Source: a virus. From it: a DNA stretch of 64,000 bases. Below the pieces are notes generated by a model. It worked only from the letters and a program-made list of their open reading frames with translations. It did not search any database and was not told the origin of the DNA. The DNA is taken from the IMG/VR virus record IMGVR_UViG_3300028024_000105, positions 1 through 64,000 of that record, one strand, 5' to 3'. Below are positions 55,511 through 63,303 of the stretch, piece by piece; within the stretch, counting starts at the first letter, position 1; each line of letters opens with the position of its first letter. The position numbers were made by a program, and so were the translations under genes.

Positions 55511-56601
55511 TGGGCTACGTCTACCGGCGCGTCTGGCCGAGTGGCAAGGTCCGTTTCATCATCGCCTACACCGACGTCGACGGCCGCACCAAGCGCCGAG
55601 TGACGAAGGCCGAGTCGAAGCTGGTGGCCAAGCGTCTGCTGTCGGCCGCCGAGAACGACGTCGAGCGCGCGAAGCTGCAGGGCATGCAGTCCCGAGACAC
55701 CATCGTGACCCGGCCCGAGGTCGTGACGTTCCGCGCCGCAACGGCCGAGTACGTGAAGCACCACGCGTCTAAGCTGAAGGCGAGCACCAAGGACTCGTAC
55801 GAGCTGATCCTGGAGAAGCACCTTCTGCCCTCGTTCGGCTCCAGCGCGCTCCGCGACATCACCATCCGCGACGTCGAGAGGTACATGACGGCGCGCCTGG
55901 GCGCCGACAACGGGGACGGTGGGAAGATCCAGCCCGCCACCGTCCGCAACGAAGTCCACTGCCTGTCGAGCGTGTTCCGGTACGCCGTCCGCTCGGCCAT
56001 GGTCCAGCACAATCCCGTCCGAGATTCCCAGAAGCCGAGGACCGAGCAGAAGATCCTGCGCTTCCTGGACCCGGCCGAGGAGAAGGAGATCCTCTCGCGC
56101 GCGTACTCGCCCCTGCGCGAGGCCATCGTGACCGCCATCCACTCCGGCATGCGCGAGGGGGAACAGGCCGCGCTGCTCTGGTCTGACGTCCGCATGGACG
56201 AACGCAAGATCATCGTCCGGCACACCAAGAACGGCCGGGACCGGGCCATCGACATGAGCGACACGCTGTACGAGACGCTCAAGAGCCTGATCCGGTACAC
56301 CGACTGCCCGTACGTCTTCGTGAACCCGCGCGCGCACGAGCGGTACGAGCGGTTCAACAACACGGCCTGGAGGAAGGTCTTGCGGGACGCCGACGTGAAG
56401 AGCCTGCGCTGGCACGATCTTCGGCACACGTTCTGCTCGCGGCTCGCGCAGCGCGGCGTCCACCCCAAGACGATCATGGAGCTGTCCGGCCACAGCAGCC
56501 TGAGCCAAGTGGAGCGGTATGCCCACATGACGCCGGACCATCGGGCGGCGGCCGTCAAGGTCCTGGACCAGAAGCCCAAGAGGAAGGCCAAGGCGCAGTG
56601 A
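55510..56601 (+). CDS. int: Tyrosine site-specific integrase
   Basis: 363 residues. N-terminal arm-binding-like beta region, SAM-like core-binding domain (residues 75-170), then the catalytic domain: Arg in HSGMREGEQ, Lys in RHTKNGRD, HxxR in WHDLRHTF, His in LSGHSSL and Tyr in VERYAHMTP. A full-length phage integrase implies capacity for lysogeny or genome circularisation. tRNA-Arg lies 770 bases downstream and 12-bp repeats 2.3 kb downstream. Confidence 0.9.
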   Translation: MGYVYRRVWPSGKVRFIIAYTDVDGRTKRRVTKAESKLVAKRLLSAAENDVERAKLQGMQSRDTIVTRPEVVTFRAATAEYVKHHASKLKASTKDSYELILEKHLLPSFGSSALRDITIRDVERYMTARLGADNGDGGKIQPATVRNEVHCLSSVFRYAVRSAMVQHNPVRDSQKPRTEQKILRFLDPAEEKEILSRAYSPLREAIVTAIHSGMREGEQAALLWSDVRMDERKIIVRHTKNGRDRAIDMSDTLYETLKSLIRYTDCPYVFVNPRAHERYERFNNTAWRKVLRDADVKSLRWHDLRHTFCSRLAQRGVHPKTIMELSGHSSLSQVERYAHMTPDHRAAAVKVLDQKPKRKAKAQ

Positions 56602-56792
56602 TGGACCGAGTCGACACCTGGCTTGTGCTTCTCGTGGGCCTGCTGCTCTTCGAGATCCTAGCGGTCCCACCCAACGATCAATCATGGAACTCGGATCGCG
56701 TCATCATCGGGATTGTCATCCTGGGGATGACCATGCTCTGCGCGCTGATGCGGTGGTGGGCGTGGCGCGAAAGAAAGCGCAGGGTACCATGA
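56601..56792 (+). CDS. Two-pass small membrane protein
   Basis: 63 residues; WLVLLVGLLLFEIL and VIIGIVILGMTMLCALM segments with a basic C-terminus. Overlaps integrase stop by one base. Confidence 0.5.
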   Translation: MDRVDTWLVLLVGLLLFEILAVPPNDQSWNSDRVIIGIVILGMTMLCALMRWWAWRERKRRVP

Positions 56793-56935
56793 AGAGGCTG
56801 AAGAATCGGACCTGTCCCTACCACTGCAGGTTCTGCGGTGCCCGGCTACGCCGGGACACGAACGGCCACTATTGCCCATCCCGCAACTGCCAGTGGTCTC
56901 TGAACGGCTCCGGCTGTCCGTGCACGTGCACCTAA
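56789..56935 (+). CDS. 48-residue zinc-ribbon protein
   Basis: CPYHCRFCGARL, HYCPSRNC and CPCTC: eight cysteines, two likely zinc sites. ATGA overlap with the membrane protein. Confidence 0.5.
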   Translation: MKRLKNRTCPYHCRFCGARLRRDTNGHYCPSRNCQWSLNGSGCPCTCT

Positions 56936-56947
56936 GATCCCGTCTCG

Positions 56948-56954
56948 GTCCAAG
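56948..56954 (+). promoter_or_regulatory. GTCCAAG element
   Basis: GTCCAAG, AGGAC, ATG 56960: five-base spacing to the acyltransferase start. Confidence 0.45.
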
Positions 56955-56959
56955 AGGAC

Positions 56960-57376
56960 ATGAGCGGTCACATCCTTGGCGACATCTCTTCCCAGAAACT
57001 CCCCGAGCGATTCAGCGCGAGCTACTTCTTCGAGCGCGACTGTTGGATCGACTGCCGGGTTCCTGAGATGATCACCATCGACCCCACGGCCGAGATCGGC
57101 TGGGAGGTCAAGATGGTCTGCATGTCGCACGACATCAACCCCGGTATGTTCGGCCGCCTGGTCGGACGCCCCATCAAGATCGGCGCAAAAGCCTTCATCG
57201 CGGGGTTCGCGCTGTTGTACAATTGCGAGATCGGCGAAGGTGCCGTCGTCGCCGTGGGCTCGGTGGTGAGAAGCCAGAAGGTCGAGCCCTGGACGGTTGT
57301 GGCCGGGAATCCGGCCGTGCCCGTGAAGCGCTACGACTGGGGCCTGAAGAAGTGGGTCCCGATCCCGCCCCCGTAG
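56960..57376 (+). CDS. Hexapeptide-repeat acyltransferase
   Basis: 138 residues. Left-handed beta-helix signature: IGWEVKMVC, IGAKAFIAGFALL, IGEGAVVAVGSVV and the terminal VVAGNPAVPVKRYD typical of sugar O-acetyltransferases (WcaF/maltose acetyltransferase type). Likely acetylates a sugar in the phage glycan pathway. Its last 10 bases are also the first bases of tRNA-Arg. Confidence 0.8.
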   Translation: MSGHILGDISSQKLPERFSASYFFERDCWIDCRVPEMITIDPTAEIGWEVKMVCMSHDINPGMFGRLVGRPIKIGAKAFIAGFALLYNCEIGEGAVVAVGSVVRSQKVEPWTVVAGNPAVPVKRYDWGLKKWVPIPPP

Positions 57377-57443
57377 GTCAATTGGATAGACCATCCGGTT
57401 TCTACCCGGATAGTTGCAGGTTCGAGTCCTGCCGGGGGTACCA
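57367..57443 (+). tRNA. tRNA-Arg(TCT)
   Basis: Acceptor GCCCCCG/CGGGGGT, D arm GGTC-AATTGGATA-GACC, anticodon arm TCCGG-TTTCTAC-CCGGA with TCT, variable TAGTT, T arm GCAGG-TTCGAGT-CCTGC, A and encoded CCA. Fully canonical. It reads AGA codons, rare in GC-rich hosts. Confidence 0.95.
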
Positions 57444-57992
57444 TCAGCTCCTGGGCAGGACCTTCCAATGTGAGAACGGCGGCAGCTCCGCGTCGTCCGG
57501 CACGATCACACCGTAGGCCGCGACCGGCCGGGGCATCGAGTAGTCCGGCACGATCACTCGGCCGTAATGCTGCAGCTCGGCGGGCTTCGTGAGGTTCTGC
57601 CCCAGCGACCCGGGCATGTCGAGGTTGTTCACGAACACGATGGCTTCGGGCCAGCGCTGCTTGACGATCTCCATCTGCTGGTGGAGCAGACGATCCGCCA
57701 CCCACACGGTATCCATGTAGAACATCGAGGGGCGCGGAGGGTCGATCCTGCGCAGCCACTCCACGGCGTTGGCGGTCTCGAGATGGATGCGCGGGTACCT
57801 CTGCTGTCCGATCTTCACCGCCTGGTCGTTCAGATCGCAGCCCAAGCCGAAGCTGTCTGGCACGAACTGTGAGAAGTAGCCGACCGTCTCGCCTTCGAGG
57901 ACGCCGCACTCGACCCAGCTCTTGATGCCGAACCGGCCGATCAGCCAACCGGCGAGGCACATGCGATGGAAATTTTCTTGATGCGTGGCCAT
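57444..57992 (-). CDS. Class I methyltransferase-like (TylF/CmcI type)
   Basis: 182 residues. WVECGVLEGETVGYF is the SAM-binding motif I; SFGLGCDLND and MFYMDTVWVADRLL correspond to the acidic and metal-binding regions of macrocin O-methyltransferase/CmcI-like proteins. ATG 57992 is preferred to 58037, which would overlap the upstream gene. It ends directly at the tRNA. Next to a radical SAM gene in one operon. Confidence 0.65.
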   Translation of the reverse strand: MATHQENFHRMCLAGWLIGRFGIKSWVECGVLEGETVGYFSQFVPDSFGLGCDLNDQAVKIGQQRYPRIHLETANAVEWLRRIDPPRPSMFYMDTVWVADRLLHQQMEIVKQRWPEAIVFVNNLDMPGSLGQNLTKPAELQHYGRVIVPDYSMPRPVAAYGVIVPDDAELPPFSHWKVLPRS

Positions 57993-58000
57993 TTTTGCCT

Positions 58001-58891
58001 TCAACTGTAGGATGGGAGCTTGCACAGATCCTTGCACATCTGGTTCAGGTCACCGGCAAGGTGGCGCCGCCGAGCGGCCCGGTACTTCTCTCCGTTCCAG
58101 ACTTCGGCCAGCGTGTTCTCGTGGATGTTGCCCATGACCATCGCCGCGTTGTAGTCGTAGCAGCACGTGACGACGTCTCCGTTGGGGTTGACGTACACGG
58201 TCTCCCAGAACTCGCGACATCCCAGCTTGTCGGCCTTCAGGACCGGCGTGCCTTCCGCATCGAAAGAGTAGCGGTGGTAGCTCTTGTTCTTCGGCAGCAT
58301 CTCTCGCTGGGCCCGCTCGTCGACCAAGTACGGAGGCTTGAAGCCGATGCGGATGCCGAGGGAGTCGGCCATCGCCTGGGCAGCAGGCATCTGGTGTTCG
58401 TTGTGGGCGAAGACGATGAAGGTCCAGATCGTCTTCTTGGGCGCGAGCTTGGCCAGCAACCGCAGGCCGTTCATCGCCTTCTCGATGTCGCCGCGCACCC
58501 GGTACTTCTCGTAGGTGGCCTGATCCATGCCGTCGATGGAGACCGCGATGTCGTCGCAGAGCGCGATGTCCTGGGCCAGCTCTTCGGTCACGAACATGCC
58601 GTGCGTAGTGAACTGCACGGCCGAGAACTCCTTCACCTTCCGGATGATCTGCCCGATCTCCTTGTGGAGCGTCGGCTCGCCCCAGTTGTGGACGTAGGTG
58701 TAGCGCACCGAGTCCTTGGCTTCGCGGCAGACCTTGTCGACCAGATCCATCGGCATGAAGGGGACCTTGGTGGTCTTGGCGCGCGTGACCTGGCCCGCGC
58801 CCGTGCGGCACGAGGGGCAGCGCAGGTTGCAGACGGACACGGTCTCCAGCACGAGCTGGCGCGGGGCCGGGGCGACTTCCGAGTATTCCAT
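58001..58891 (-). CDS. Radical SAM/SPASM protein
   Basis: 296 residues. SVCNLRCPSC is the CX3CX2C cluster motif for the SAM-cleaving 4Fe-4S centre; WGEPTLHKEI and IAVSIDGMDQATYEKYR are later radical SAM motifs. The C-terminus (GCREFWETVYVNPNGDVVTC, CCYDY, CKDLC) is a SPASM domain with cysteines for auxiliary clusters. Such enzymes mature peptides or modify sugars. The GTCCAAG element lies five bases before the ATG (plus 58897-58903). Confidence 0.85.
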   Translation of the reverse strand: MEYSEVAPAPRQLVLETVSVCNLRCPSCRTGAGQVTRAKTTKVPFMPMDLVDKVCREAKDSVRYTYVHNWGEPTLHKEIGQIIRKVKEFSAVQFTTHGMFVTEELAQDIALCDDIAVSIDGMDQATYEKYRVRGDIEKAMNGLRLLAKLAPKKTIWTFIVFAHNEHQMPAAQAMADSLGIRIGFKPPYLVDERAQREMLPKNKSYHRYSFDAEGTPVLKADKLGCREFWETVYVNPNGDVVTCCYDYNAAMVMGNIHENTLAEVWNGEKYRAARRRHLAGDLNQMCKDLCKLPSYS

Positions 58892-58927
58892 ACCACCTTG
58901 GACCCTGCGCCGCTCGGCGGCGCGAAT

Positions 58928-59166
58928 CACTACACCCAGCACTACACCTGGAATCGCGGTTGATGGAGCCGCGCGAAACACTTAGGGAATCAGTGCATTG
59001 TGGGCGACAACGTCGTCAAGCACTCAATTTCTAATCTTGGCCGACGCCCAGTGTATCGCGTTTTGATCTGTCTTTTCCCAGTGGACGGATGGTACATGGT
59101 GGGTCGCTGTGGGTCCTGAAAGGACGCATTCACTACACCCAGCACTACACCCAGCACTACACCTGG
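58928..59166. repeat. 12-bp repeats CACTACACCCAG in two groups
   Basis: Two tandem units at 58928-58951 and three at 59131-59166; the last unit of each group ends CACCTGG. They lie in the 288-base gap upstream of the radical SAM gene, the only sizeable gap in the minus-strand operon. No gene is seen in this gap. Confidence 0.8.
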
Positions 59167-59179
59167 GCGTCTTTGTAGG

Positions 59180-59386
59180 TCACGGCCTTGCTCCGTATTC
59201 GATCTCCGCGCCGTCCTTCTTCAGCCGAGCCACGAGCGCGTCGGCATCTTTCTTCGACAGGTGCGAGTGGATCTCGTAGACCACGACGGTGATCTTCTTC
59301 GAGGACGCCTGATTCTCTTCTTCTGGAATGCTGATGCCGAGATTGTAGGTGCCGCGCCCGTCGTACAGGTAGGCAACGCTCTTCAT
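59180..59386 (-). CDS. Unknown 68-residue protein
   Basis: ATGA overlap with the upstream gene. SKKITVVVYEIHSHLSKKDA and RLKKDGAEIEYG suggest a ferredoxin-like alpha/beta fold. Not recognised. Confidence 0.5.
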   Translation of the reverse strand: MKSVAYLYDGRGTYNLGISIPEEENQASSKKITVVVYEIHSHLSKKDADALVARLKKDGAEIEYGARP

Positions 59387-59601
59387 TTGTGCACCTGCAT
59401 CATGAGGTTGTACCGCTCGATGTCCTTGGCTTTCTTGATACTCCAGTTCCGGCCGTACGCCAGAGCAAGGACCCGTTCGCGCTCCTTCAACGACATCCAG
59501 AACCAGACCGCGTTCGTGTTGACTTCGCGCTGCGCCGTCACAAGGATCTCGTCGAACTTCTTCCCGAAGTCGGTACGACGTTTGGAACCGTAAGTGCTCA
59601 C
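59383..59601 (-). CDS. Unknown 72-residue basic protein
   Basis: GTG start in a GTGA overlap. Helical (AVWFWMSLKERERVLALAYG). Not recognised. Confidence 0.5.
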   Translation of the reverse strand: MSTYGSKRRTDFGKKFDEILVTAQREVNTNAVWFWMSLKERERVLALAYGRNWSIKKAKDIERYNLMMQVHK

Positions 59602-59801
59602 GCTCCCACCGCCTTCTTCGTCTTCTTCCACCACACCTTCAGCCTGGTCTCGTGGCGCCTGCCGTCGCCGTGCTCCCAGCCCGGGATCTCGTCGCTGCAG
59701 AGCCCGGTGTGGCCCGTCTTGCGGCTGCACTGGAGCGAGTTGCCCGCTTCGCCTGGTAGGCCGCCGACCCTGATCTCGGCGTAGCTGCCGCAGCGGGTCA
59801 T
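59598..59801 (-). CDS. Small Cys/His protein
   Basis: 67 residues. CGSYAEI, LQCSRKTGHTGLCSDE and a HGDGRRHETR segment resemble a common phage micro-family with one zinc site. Coupled to neighbours by 4-bp overlaps. Confidence 0.5.
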   Translation of the reverse strand: MTRCGSYAEIRVGGLPGEAGNSLQCSRKTGHTGLCSDEIPGWEHGDGRRHETRLKVWWKKTKKAVGA

Positions 59802-60235
59802 TTCTCGTTCTCCTCGAGCGGCAGCAAGCCCGAAGACATCTGCTCGGGCGTGACTCCGTAGGCTGCGTCGGCGTTGAAGCCGCAGCCCTTCATGATCCCC
59901 GGGTTGGTTGGACGCTCGATCTCCGGCGTGGCGTAGAAGGGGTAGCCGCTGCACATCTTCGGCTTGTCGGCCTGGATCGTGCAGCCCTGCTTGCCGTCGG
60001 CCATCACTCCGAGCATCTTGCACGGGCCGTAGTAGAACCTCATGCCGTAGCCGACGTCGCGTTTGCCGAGGCATCGACCCTCGAGCATCGGGAACAGCAT
60101 CCAGATATCTTGCATGATCGTGATTCCCGGCGCTTGGTCGCGCCAAGCGCGGAAGTTGTCTCTCAGCTCGCGCGGACTCGGCGGGATGTGAAGGACCTTG
60201 CAGCACATTCCGCTGCGCTGGCATCCGATGCTCAC
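59798..60235 (-). CDS. YkgJ-family cysteine-cluster protein
   Basis: 145 residues. RSGMCCK near the start, GPCKML, GCTIQADKPKMCSGYPF and GCGF give the CxxxC...C...CxxC pattern of the zinc/iron-chelating YkgJ domain (UPF0153). Role unknown; family members are often near methyltransferases and radical enzymes. Confidence 0.75.
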   Translation of the reverse strand: MSIGCQRSGMCCKVLHIPPSPRELRDNFRAWRDQAPGITIMQDIWMLFPMLEGRCLGKRDVGYGMRFYYGPCKMLGVMADGKQGCTIQADKPKMCSGYPFYATPEIERPTNPGIMKGCGFNADAAYGVTPEQMSSGLLPLEENEK

Positions 60236-60238
60236 GAC

Positions 60239-60448
60239 CTACTCCTTCTTTGCCGGACTCTGCGCCCATCCGCAGCGCGGGCAATACTGGCGGCCGTTGT
60301 CCCAGTCCGCCCCTTCGACCTTGATGTCGGACTGGCGGATCGCGGACTTGTCGAGGCTGCGGCAGGTGTCGGACGCGTCGATGAAGACGTTGATCTTCAT
60401 CCGCAGCTTGCGCTCGCCGCACCTGGGACACCTGGGCTGCACGATCAT
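60239..60448 (-). CDS. Zinc-ribbon protein
   Basis: 69 residues with CPRCGERK and YCPRCGWAQ, a standard two-knuckle ribbon. Confidence 0.55.
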   Translation of the reverse strand: MIVQPRCPRCGERKLRMKINVFIDASDTCRSLDKSAIRQSDIKVEGADWDNGRQYCPRCGWAQSPAKKE

Positions 60449-61038
60449 GGATTGTCCAGCTTGTCGTACTTGTTCCACGCGACCCATCCGGTCTTCGCGT
60501 AGAAGCCCCAGATCCTCCGCACCGGCCCGCAGATGACGAGCGTCCAGACCGGGCTGCGGCTCACCCACTTGATGGTGTGGCTGTCCTCCGCGCGCTTCCA
60601 GTTGAACCAGCGCCTGCGCTCGGGCTCGGGATCGCCGATGAACGGGCAGGACTGGTGCCCGCAGTGATGCGGCACGTCCTCGACATAGTGGCCGCGCAGG
60701 ATGATCGACAGGAAGCTCCACGGGTGATCGTGGAGATCCCGCTGCTGGTCCGGCCGGAAGATCCGGTGGAACTTGACGGAGAACCACGGCGTCGTGATCA
60801 GCGACACCCGGTCGATGTAGACCGTCTTGCCGTCGCTGATCTTCGTCCGGTTCATGAGGCCCCAGCGGCGGCCCTGCCGCTCGGTCTCCAGAGTGAGTTC
60901 GTCGCCTTCGAGCGGACTGCGCGTCACGCTCGCTTTCTGGTATTGGGACAACAGTGTGATCAGAAACGCGATGAGGGTGCCGACGACGACGAATCCTACG
61001 CCGAACGCGCGGGGGTCAATGTCGTAGATACTGAACAT
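60445..61038 (-). CDS. Membrane-anchored cupin-like protein
   Basis: 197 residues. One N-terminal transmembrane segment (FGVGFVVVGTLIAFLITLL), then a cupin core with HRIFRP, LHDHPWSFLSIIL and a late WTLVICGPVRRIWGFY. His/Asp positions fit a metal site. Related soluble cupins of unknown function occur in phages. Overlaps the next gene by 4 bp. Confidence 0.6.
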   Translation of the reverse strand: MFSIYDIDPRAFGVGFVVVGTLIAFLITLLSQYQKASVTRSPLEGDELTLETERQGRRWGLMNRTKISDGKTVYIDRVSLITTPWFSVKFHRIFRPDQQRDLHDHPWSFLSIILRGHYVEDVPHHCGHQSCPFIGDPEPERRRWFNWKRAEDSHTIKWVSRSPVWTLVICGPVRRIWGFYAKTGWVAWNKYDKLDNP

Positions 61039-61041
61039 GCT

Positions 61042-61272
61042 CTACTCCTGTGTCCTCAACCACTCCAGCAGGTCGGGCTTGCGGAACATCACGCGGCGCC
61101 GACCGATGCGGACCTTGATCTCGAGAAGTGCGGCACCCAGCGGATCAGTGATTCCGCTCTTGGCGCGCTTCATGGTCTGGCGGACTGCGGCGGGAGAGCG
61201 GCCGACGTACCTGGCGACTTCGTCGACGGTGATCAGGGGTGCGTCAGCCGGGCTCGTACGCTCTTGTCCCAT
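61042..61272 (-). CDS. Excisionase/MerR-like HTH protein
   Basis: 76 residues. LITVDEVARYVGRSPAAVRQ is a helix-turn-helix of the helix_turn_helix_17 (excisionase-like) type and RRVMFRKPDLLEWL is the following wing. It could regulate the operon or act with the integrase. Start five bases after a GCGTCTGAC box. Confidence 0.65.
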   Translation of the reverse strand: MGQERTSPADAPLITVDEVARYVGRSPAAVRQTMKRAKSGITDPLGAALLEIKVRIGRRRVMFRKPDLLEWLRTQE

Positions 61273-61277
61273 GCTCC

Positions 61278-61306
61278 GTCAGACGCGCGGTCGCAGGAAT
61301 TATCGA
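61278..61306 (-). promoter_or_regulatory. Phage promoter candidate, minus strand, GCGTCTGAC variant
   Basis: On the minus strand: TCGAT, 15 bases, GCGTCTGAC (plus 61278-61286), five bases, ATG 61272. Confidence 0.55.
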
Positions 61307-61473
61307 CGCCTGGTGCGGATCAACGTCTTGGTTCGACCCTGCTTCTTGCAGTCGACGCAGGCGAAGCCCACGAGGACGTAGTCGAACGGCTTGGGCTGAT
61401 GTGTGGTGACGAGGAAGTGACAGCAGGAGAAAGGGTGATCGGGATTGCAGCGGTGACGTTCTGGGATCAGCAC
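61300..61473 (-). CDS. 57-residue Cys protein
   Basis: GTG start overlapping the upstream stop. CCHFLVT and FACVDCKKQ may bind zinc. Not recognised. Confidence 0.45.
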   Translation of the reverse strand: MLIPERHRCNPDHPFSCCHFLVTTHQPKPFDYVLVGFACVDCKKQGRTKTLIRTRRR

Positions 61474-61676
61474 GAGTAGCGCCACGCTCGCGCGGCACCC
61501 GTCCACTCGAAGCCCATCTTCTCCATCGTCATGCGGTCCGGCAGCGAGAGCCGGTCCGGCCGGATGTCCGTGCCGATGTAGACGCTGTCGTCGGCGACGA
61601 AGAGACCGAGATCCTGGGAGACGGGGATGTACTTCTGCAGGAGCTGCAGGGCCTGGAGGAAATGGCGGCCTTTCAT
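61467..61676 (-). CDS. Unknown 69-residue protein
   Basis: Helix then beta hairpin (VADDSVYIGTDIRPDRLSLP). Not recognised; overlaps both neighbours. Confidence 0.5.
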   Translation of the reverse strand: MKGRHFLQALQLLQKYIPVSQDLGLFVADDSVYIGTDIRPDRLSLPDRMTMEKMGFEWTGAARAWRYSC

Positions 61677-61837
61677 TCGTCGCTCGCTTTCTCTTTGCGC
61701 TTCTCGGTGTTGTGGGTCCGGTCGTCGCGACACCATCCGCAGGAGCCGCCGGTCCGACAGGCCCGGCAGAACCGCCCGGCCCGCCGGTACGGTTTCCGCT
61801 TGTCCTTCCGCTTGGGGTAATTCTTGTCGAAGCTCAC
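61673..61837 (-). CDS. 54-residue basic zinc protein
   Basis: GTG five bases after GTCCAAG (plus 61843-61849). FCRACRTGGSCGWCRDDR is a four-cysteine ribbon within a very basic protein. Confidence 0.45.
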   Translation of the reverse strand: MSFDKNYPKRKDKRKPYRRAGRFCRACRTGGSCGWCRDDRTHNTEKRKEKASDE

Positions 61838-62241
61838 GTCGTCTTGGACTCGGTGTCGATGCGCCAGATGGTCTGGATGCCGCCCGAGCCCGGCTTGGTG
61901 ATGTCCACCTGGCTGGACCGCACGTGCATGTGGGTCTGGACCGGGAAGTACATGCTCCCGATCTTGCCCTTGCGCGCGGCTGCGTAGAGCAGGCCCTGGG
62001 GGCTGTACTCCACGTGCAGCGCGACTTCCGGCGTGACGGCGGGCTCGGCTGCCCGCATGATGGTCTCGAGGCTGCTCGTCAGCTCGGCCGCGAAGGCGTC
62101 GAGCTGCCCCTCGGTCAGAAGCGGCTTGATCGCGCAGAACGATGCGCGGTAGTAGCTCCCCGCCGAATCCGAGATGTCCTGCTTCGCATTCTTGAGGACG
62201 TCTCGCCACCACGCAACGGCCGCGCTGATCGCATCGTTCAT
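61834..62241 (-). CDS. Unknown 135-residue protein
   Basis: Helical first half, beta-rich second half (VALHVEYSPQGLLYAAARKG, MYFPVQTHMHVRSSQV). Not recognised. Confidence 0.55.
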   Translation of the reverse strand: MNDAISAAVAWWRDVLKNAKQDISDSAGSYYRASFCAIKPLLTEGQLDAFAAELTSSLETIMRAAEPAVTPEVALHVEYSPQGLLYAAARKGKIGSMYFPVQTHMHVRSSQVDITKPGSGGIQTIWRIDTESKTT

Positions 62242-62363
62242 CGCTCTTTCCTCTCCAAAAGATGAATGATCAGGGCAGCGAGAGCGATGCCCGTTGCGAG
62301 CACTAGCCAGAGTTCAAAGCCCAAACGGGCCAATAGCTCCGGCAGGGGAACTGCCCTGACCAT
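62238..62363 (-). CDS. 41-residue membrane peptide
   Basis: MVRAVPLPEL, then GFELWLVLATGIALAALIIH and a charged end: one transmembrane segment. ATG is five bases after ACGTCCTAC and the stop overlaps the next start (ATGA). First gene of the minus operon. Confidence 0.6.
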   Translation of the reverse strand: MVRAVPLPELLARLGFELWLVLATGIALAALIIHLLERKER

Positions 62364-62368
62364 GTTCC

Positions 62369-62397
62369 GTAGGACGTGTTCACGAATGATTTCTGAA
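62369..62397 (-). promoter_or_regulatory. Phage promoter for the minus-strand operon
   Basis: On the minus strand TTCAG, 15 bases, ACGTCCTAC (plus 62369-62377), GGAAC, ATG 62363. Confidence 0.6.
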
Positions 62398-62494
62398 ACG
62401 ATTGCCCATTACCAACCGTCTATGCATTGGGAGCAGTGCGACCGGGAGAGCAGTTAGGAGTACCGAGCGGCTATCGAGCAAAGCCGTTATGAGG

Positions 62495-62522
62495 TTGCTT
62501 CCCGGGCGCGAGCTGCTATACT
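62495..62522 (+). promoter_or_regulatory. Host sigma-70-type promoter
   Basis: TTGCTT 62495-62500, 16 bases, TATACT 62517-62522. The clearest sigma-70 hexamers in the window, and without the phage boxes, so the gene at 62550 may be expressed immediately on infection or in a lysogen. Confidence 0.65.
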
Positions 62523-62549
62523 CTCGGAGGGGTAATAGGAGACCGTACC

Positions 62550-63218
62550 ATGGAGCAACGCCTGAAGCAGTGCGTCAAGGTCGAGAAGCCGCTGGTCGGA
62601 GGCAAGCTCCGAGCCAAGAAGGGGTACATCTACTTCTGGACCGAAGACGGGATGCGCTGGTTCCGCCACAACGAGCGGGCCTACCGTAGCATGCGCCAGA
62701 TCCGGTCTCTCGAGAACAAGCTGGCCAGACACTTCCCTGAAGTGAAGATCAAGAACCACGTCGACAAGCACGGGGAGCTGCCGGACGGTCTGGACAAGGG
62801 CGGCCTGCCGATCAAGACCTTCCCCCTGGTGTTCGGTGACGGGCGGCGCCGAGATCACCCCCGCCTGGAGCACCTGCAGAAGAAGATCGGCCAGCTAGAG
62901 CGTGAGAAGAAGGAGCTGCAGGCCATCGTCGCGCTGACCGGCGATGCCGATTTCGTGCCCACCGATTTCGTCACCAATCTAGGCTCCAACCTGGTGCAGG
63001 AGTACACTCGGCCGGACGGGACCAAGACGCTCGGCATGCAGATAGCGGGCGAGCCCGAGATCCGCCTGACCCGAGCACAGTGGCAGAACATGGTCGAGTT
63101 TCAAGAGGTCATCGTCGACGCGCTCCGGAAGTACGGAGAGCACGTCAAGCGCCGGACCTTGGGATACGACCGGAGCGCGCAGGACGCGCCGTCGGACGTC
63201 CACATGCCGAAGAACTGA
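62550..63218 (+). CDS. Unknown protein with central coiled coil
   Basis: 222 residues with TAGGAG upstream. Basic N-terminus (KKGYIYFWTEDGMRWFRHNE), coiled coil around residues 108-130, then a conserved-looking domain (ADFVPTDFVTNLGSNLVQEY). Not recognised. Its sigma-70-type promoter suggests an early or lysogenic role. Confidence 0.55.
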   Translation: MEQRLKQCVKVEKPLVGGKLRAKKGYIYFWTEDGMRWFRHNERAYRSMRQIRSLENKLARHFPEVKIKNHVDKHGELPDGLDKGGLPIKTFPLVFGDGRRRDHPRLEHLQKKIGQLEREKKELQAIVALTGDADFVPTDFVTNLGSNLVQEYTRPDGTKTLGMQIAGEPEIRLTRAQWQNMVEFQEVIVDALRKYGEHVKRRTLGYDRSAQDAPSDVHMPKN

Positions 63219-63221
63219 CCA

Positions 63222-63240
63222 CTATCTGCAGGGCAGTTAC
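63222..63240 (-). promoter_or_regulatory. CTATCTGCA and GTTAC words
   Basis: CTATCTGCA 63222-63230 and GTTAC 63236-63240, i.e. GTAAC and TGCAGATAG on the minus strand without a following GCGTC box. Probably an operator copy. Confidence 0.4.
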
Positions 63241-63303
63241 AGATTGCCTGTCACACCGATAGGCCACTGCCGTCCTATTCCCGTCACCGAAACGGAGGAT
63301 GGG

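Noticed and set aside
57331-57960. 209-codon minus-strand frame
   Set aside because: Alternative-frame shadow of the methyltransferase gene that also runs through the tRNA-Arg.
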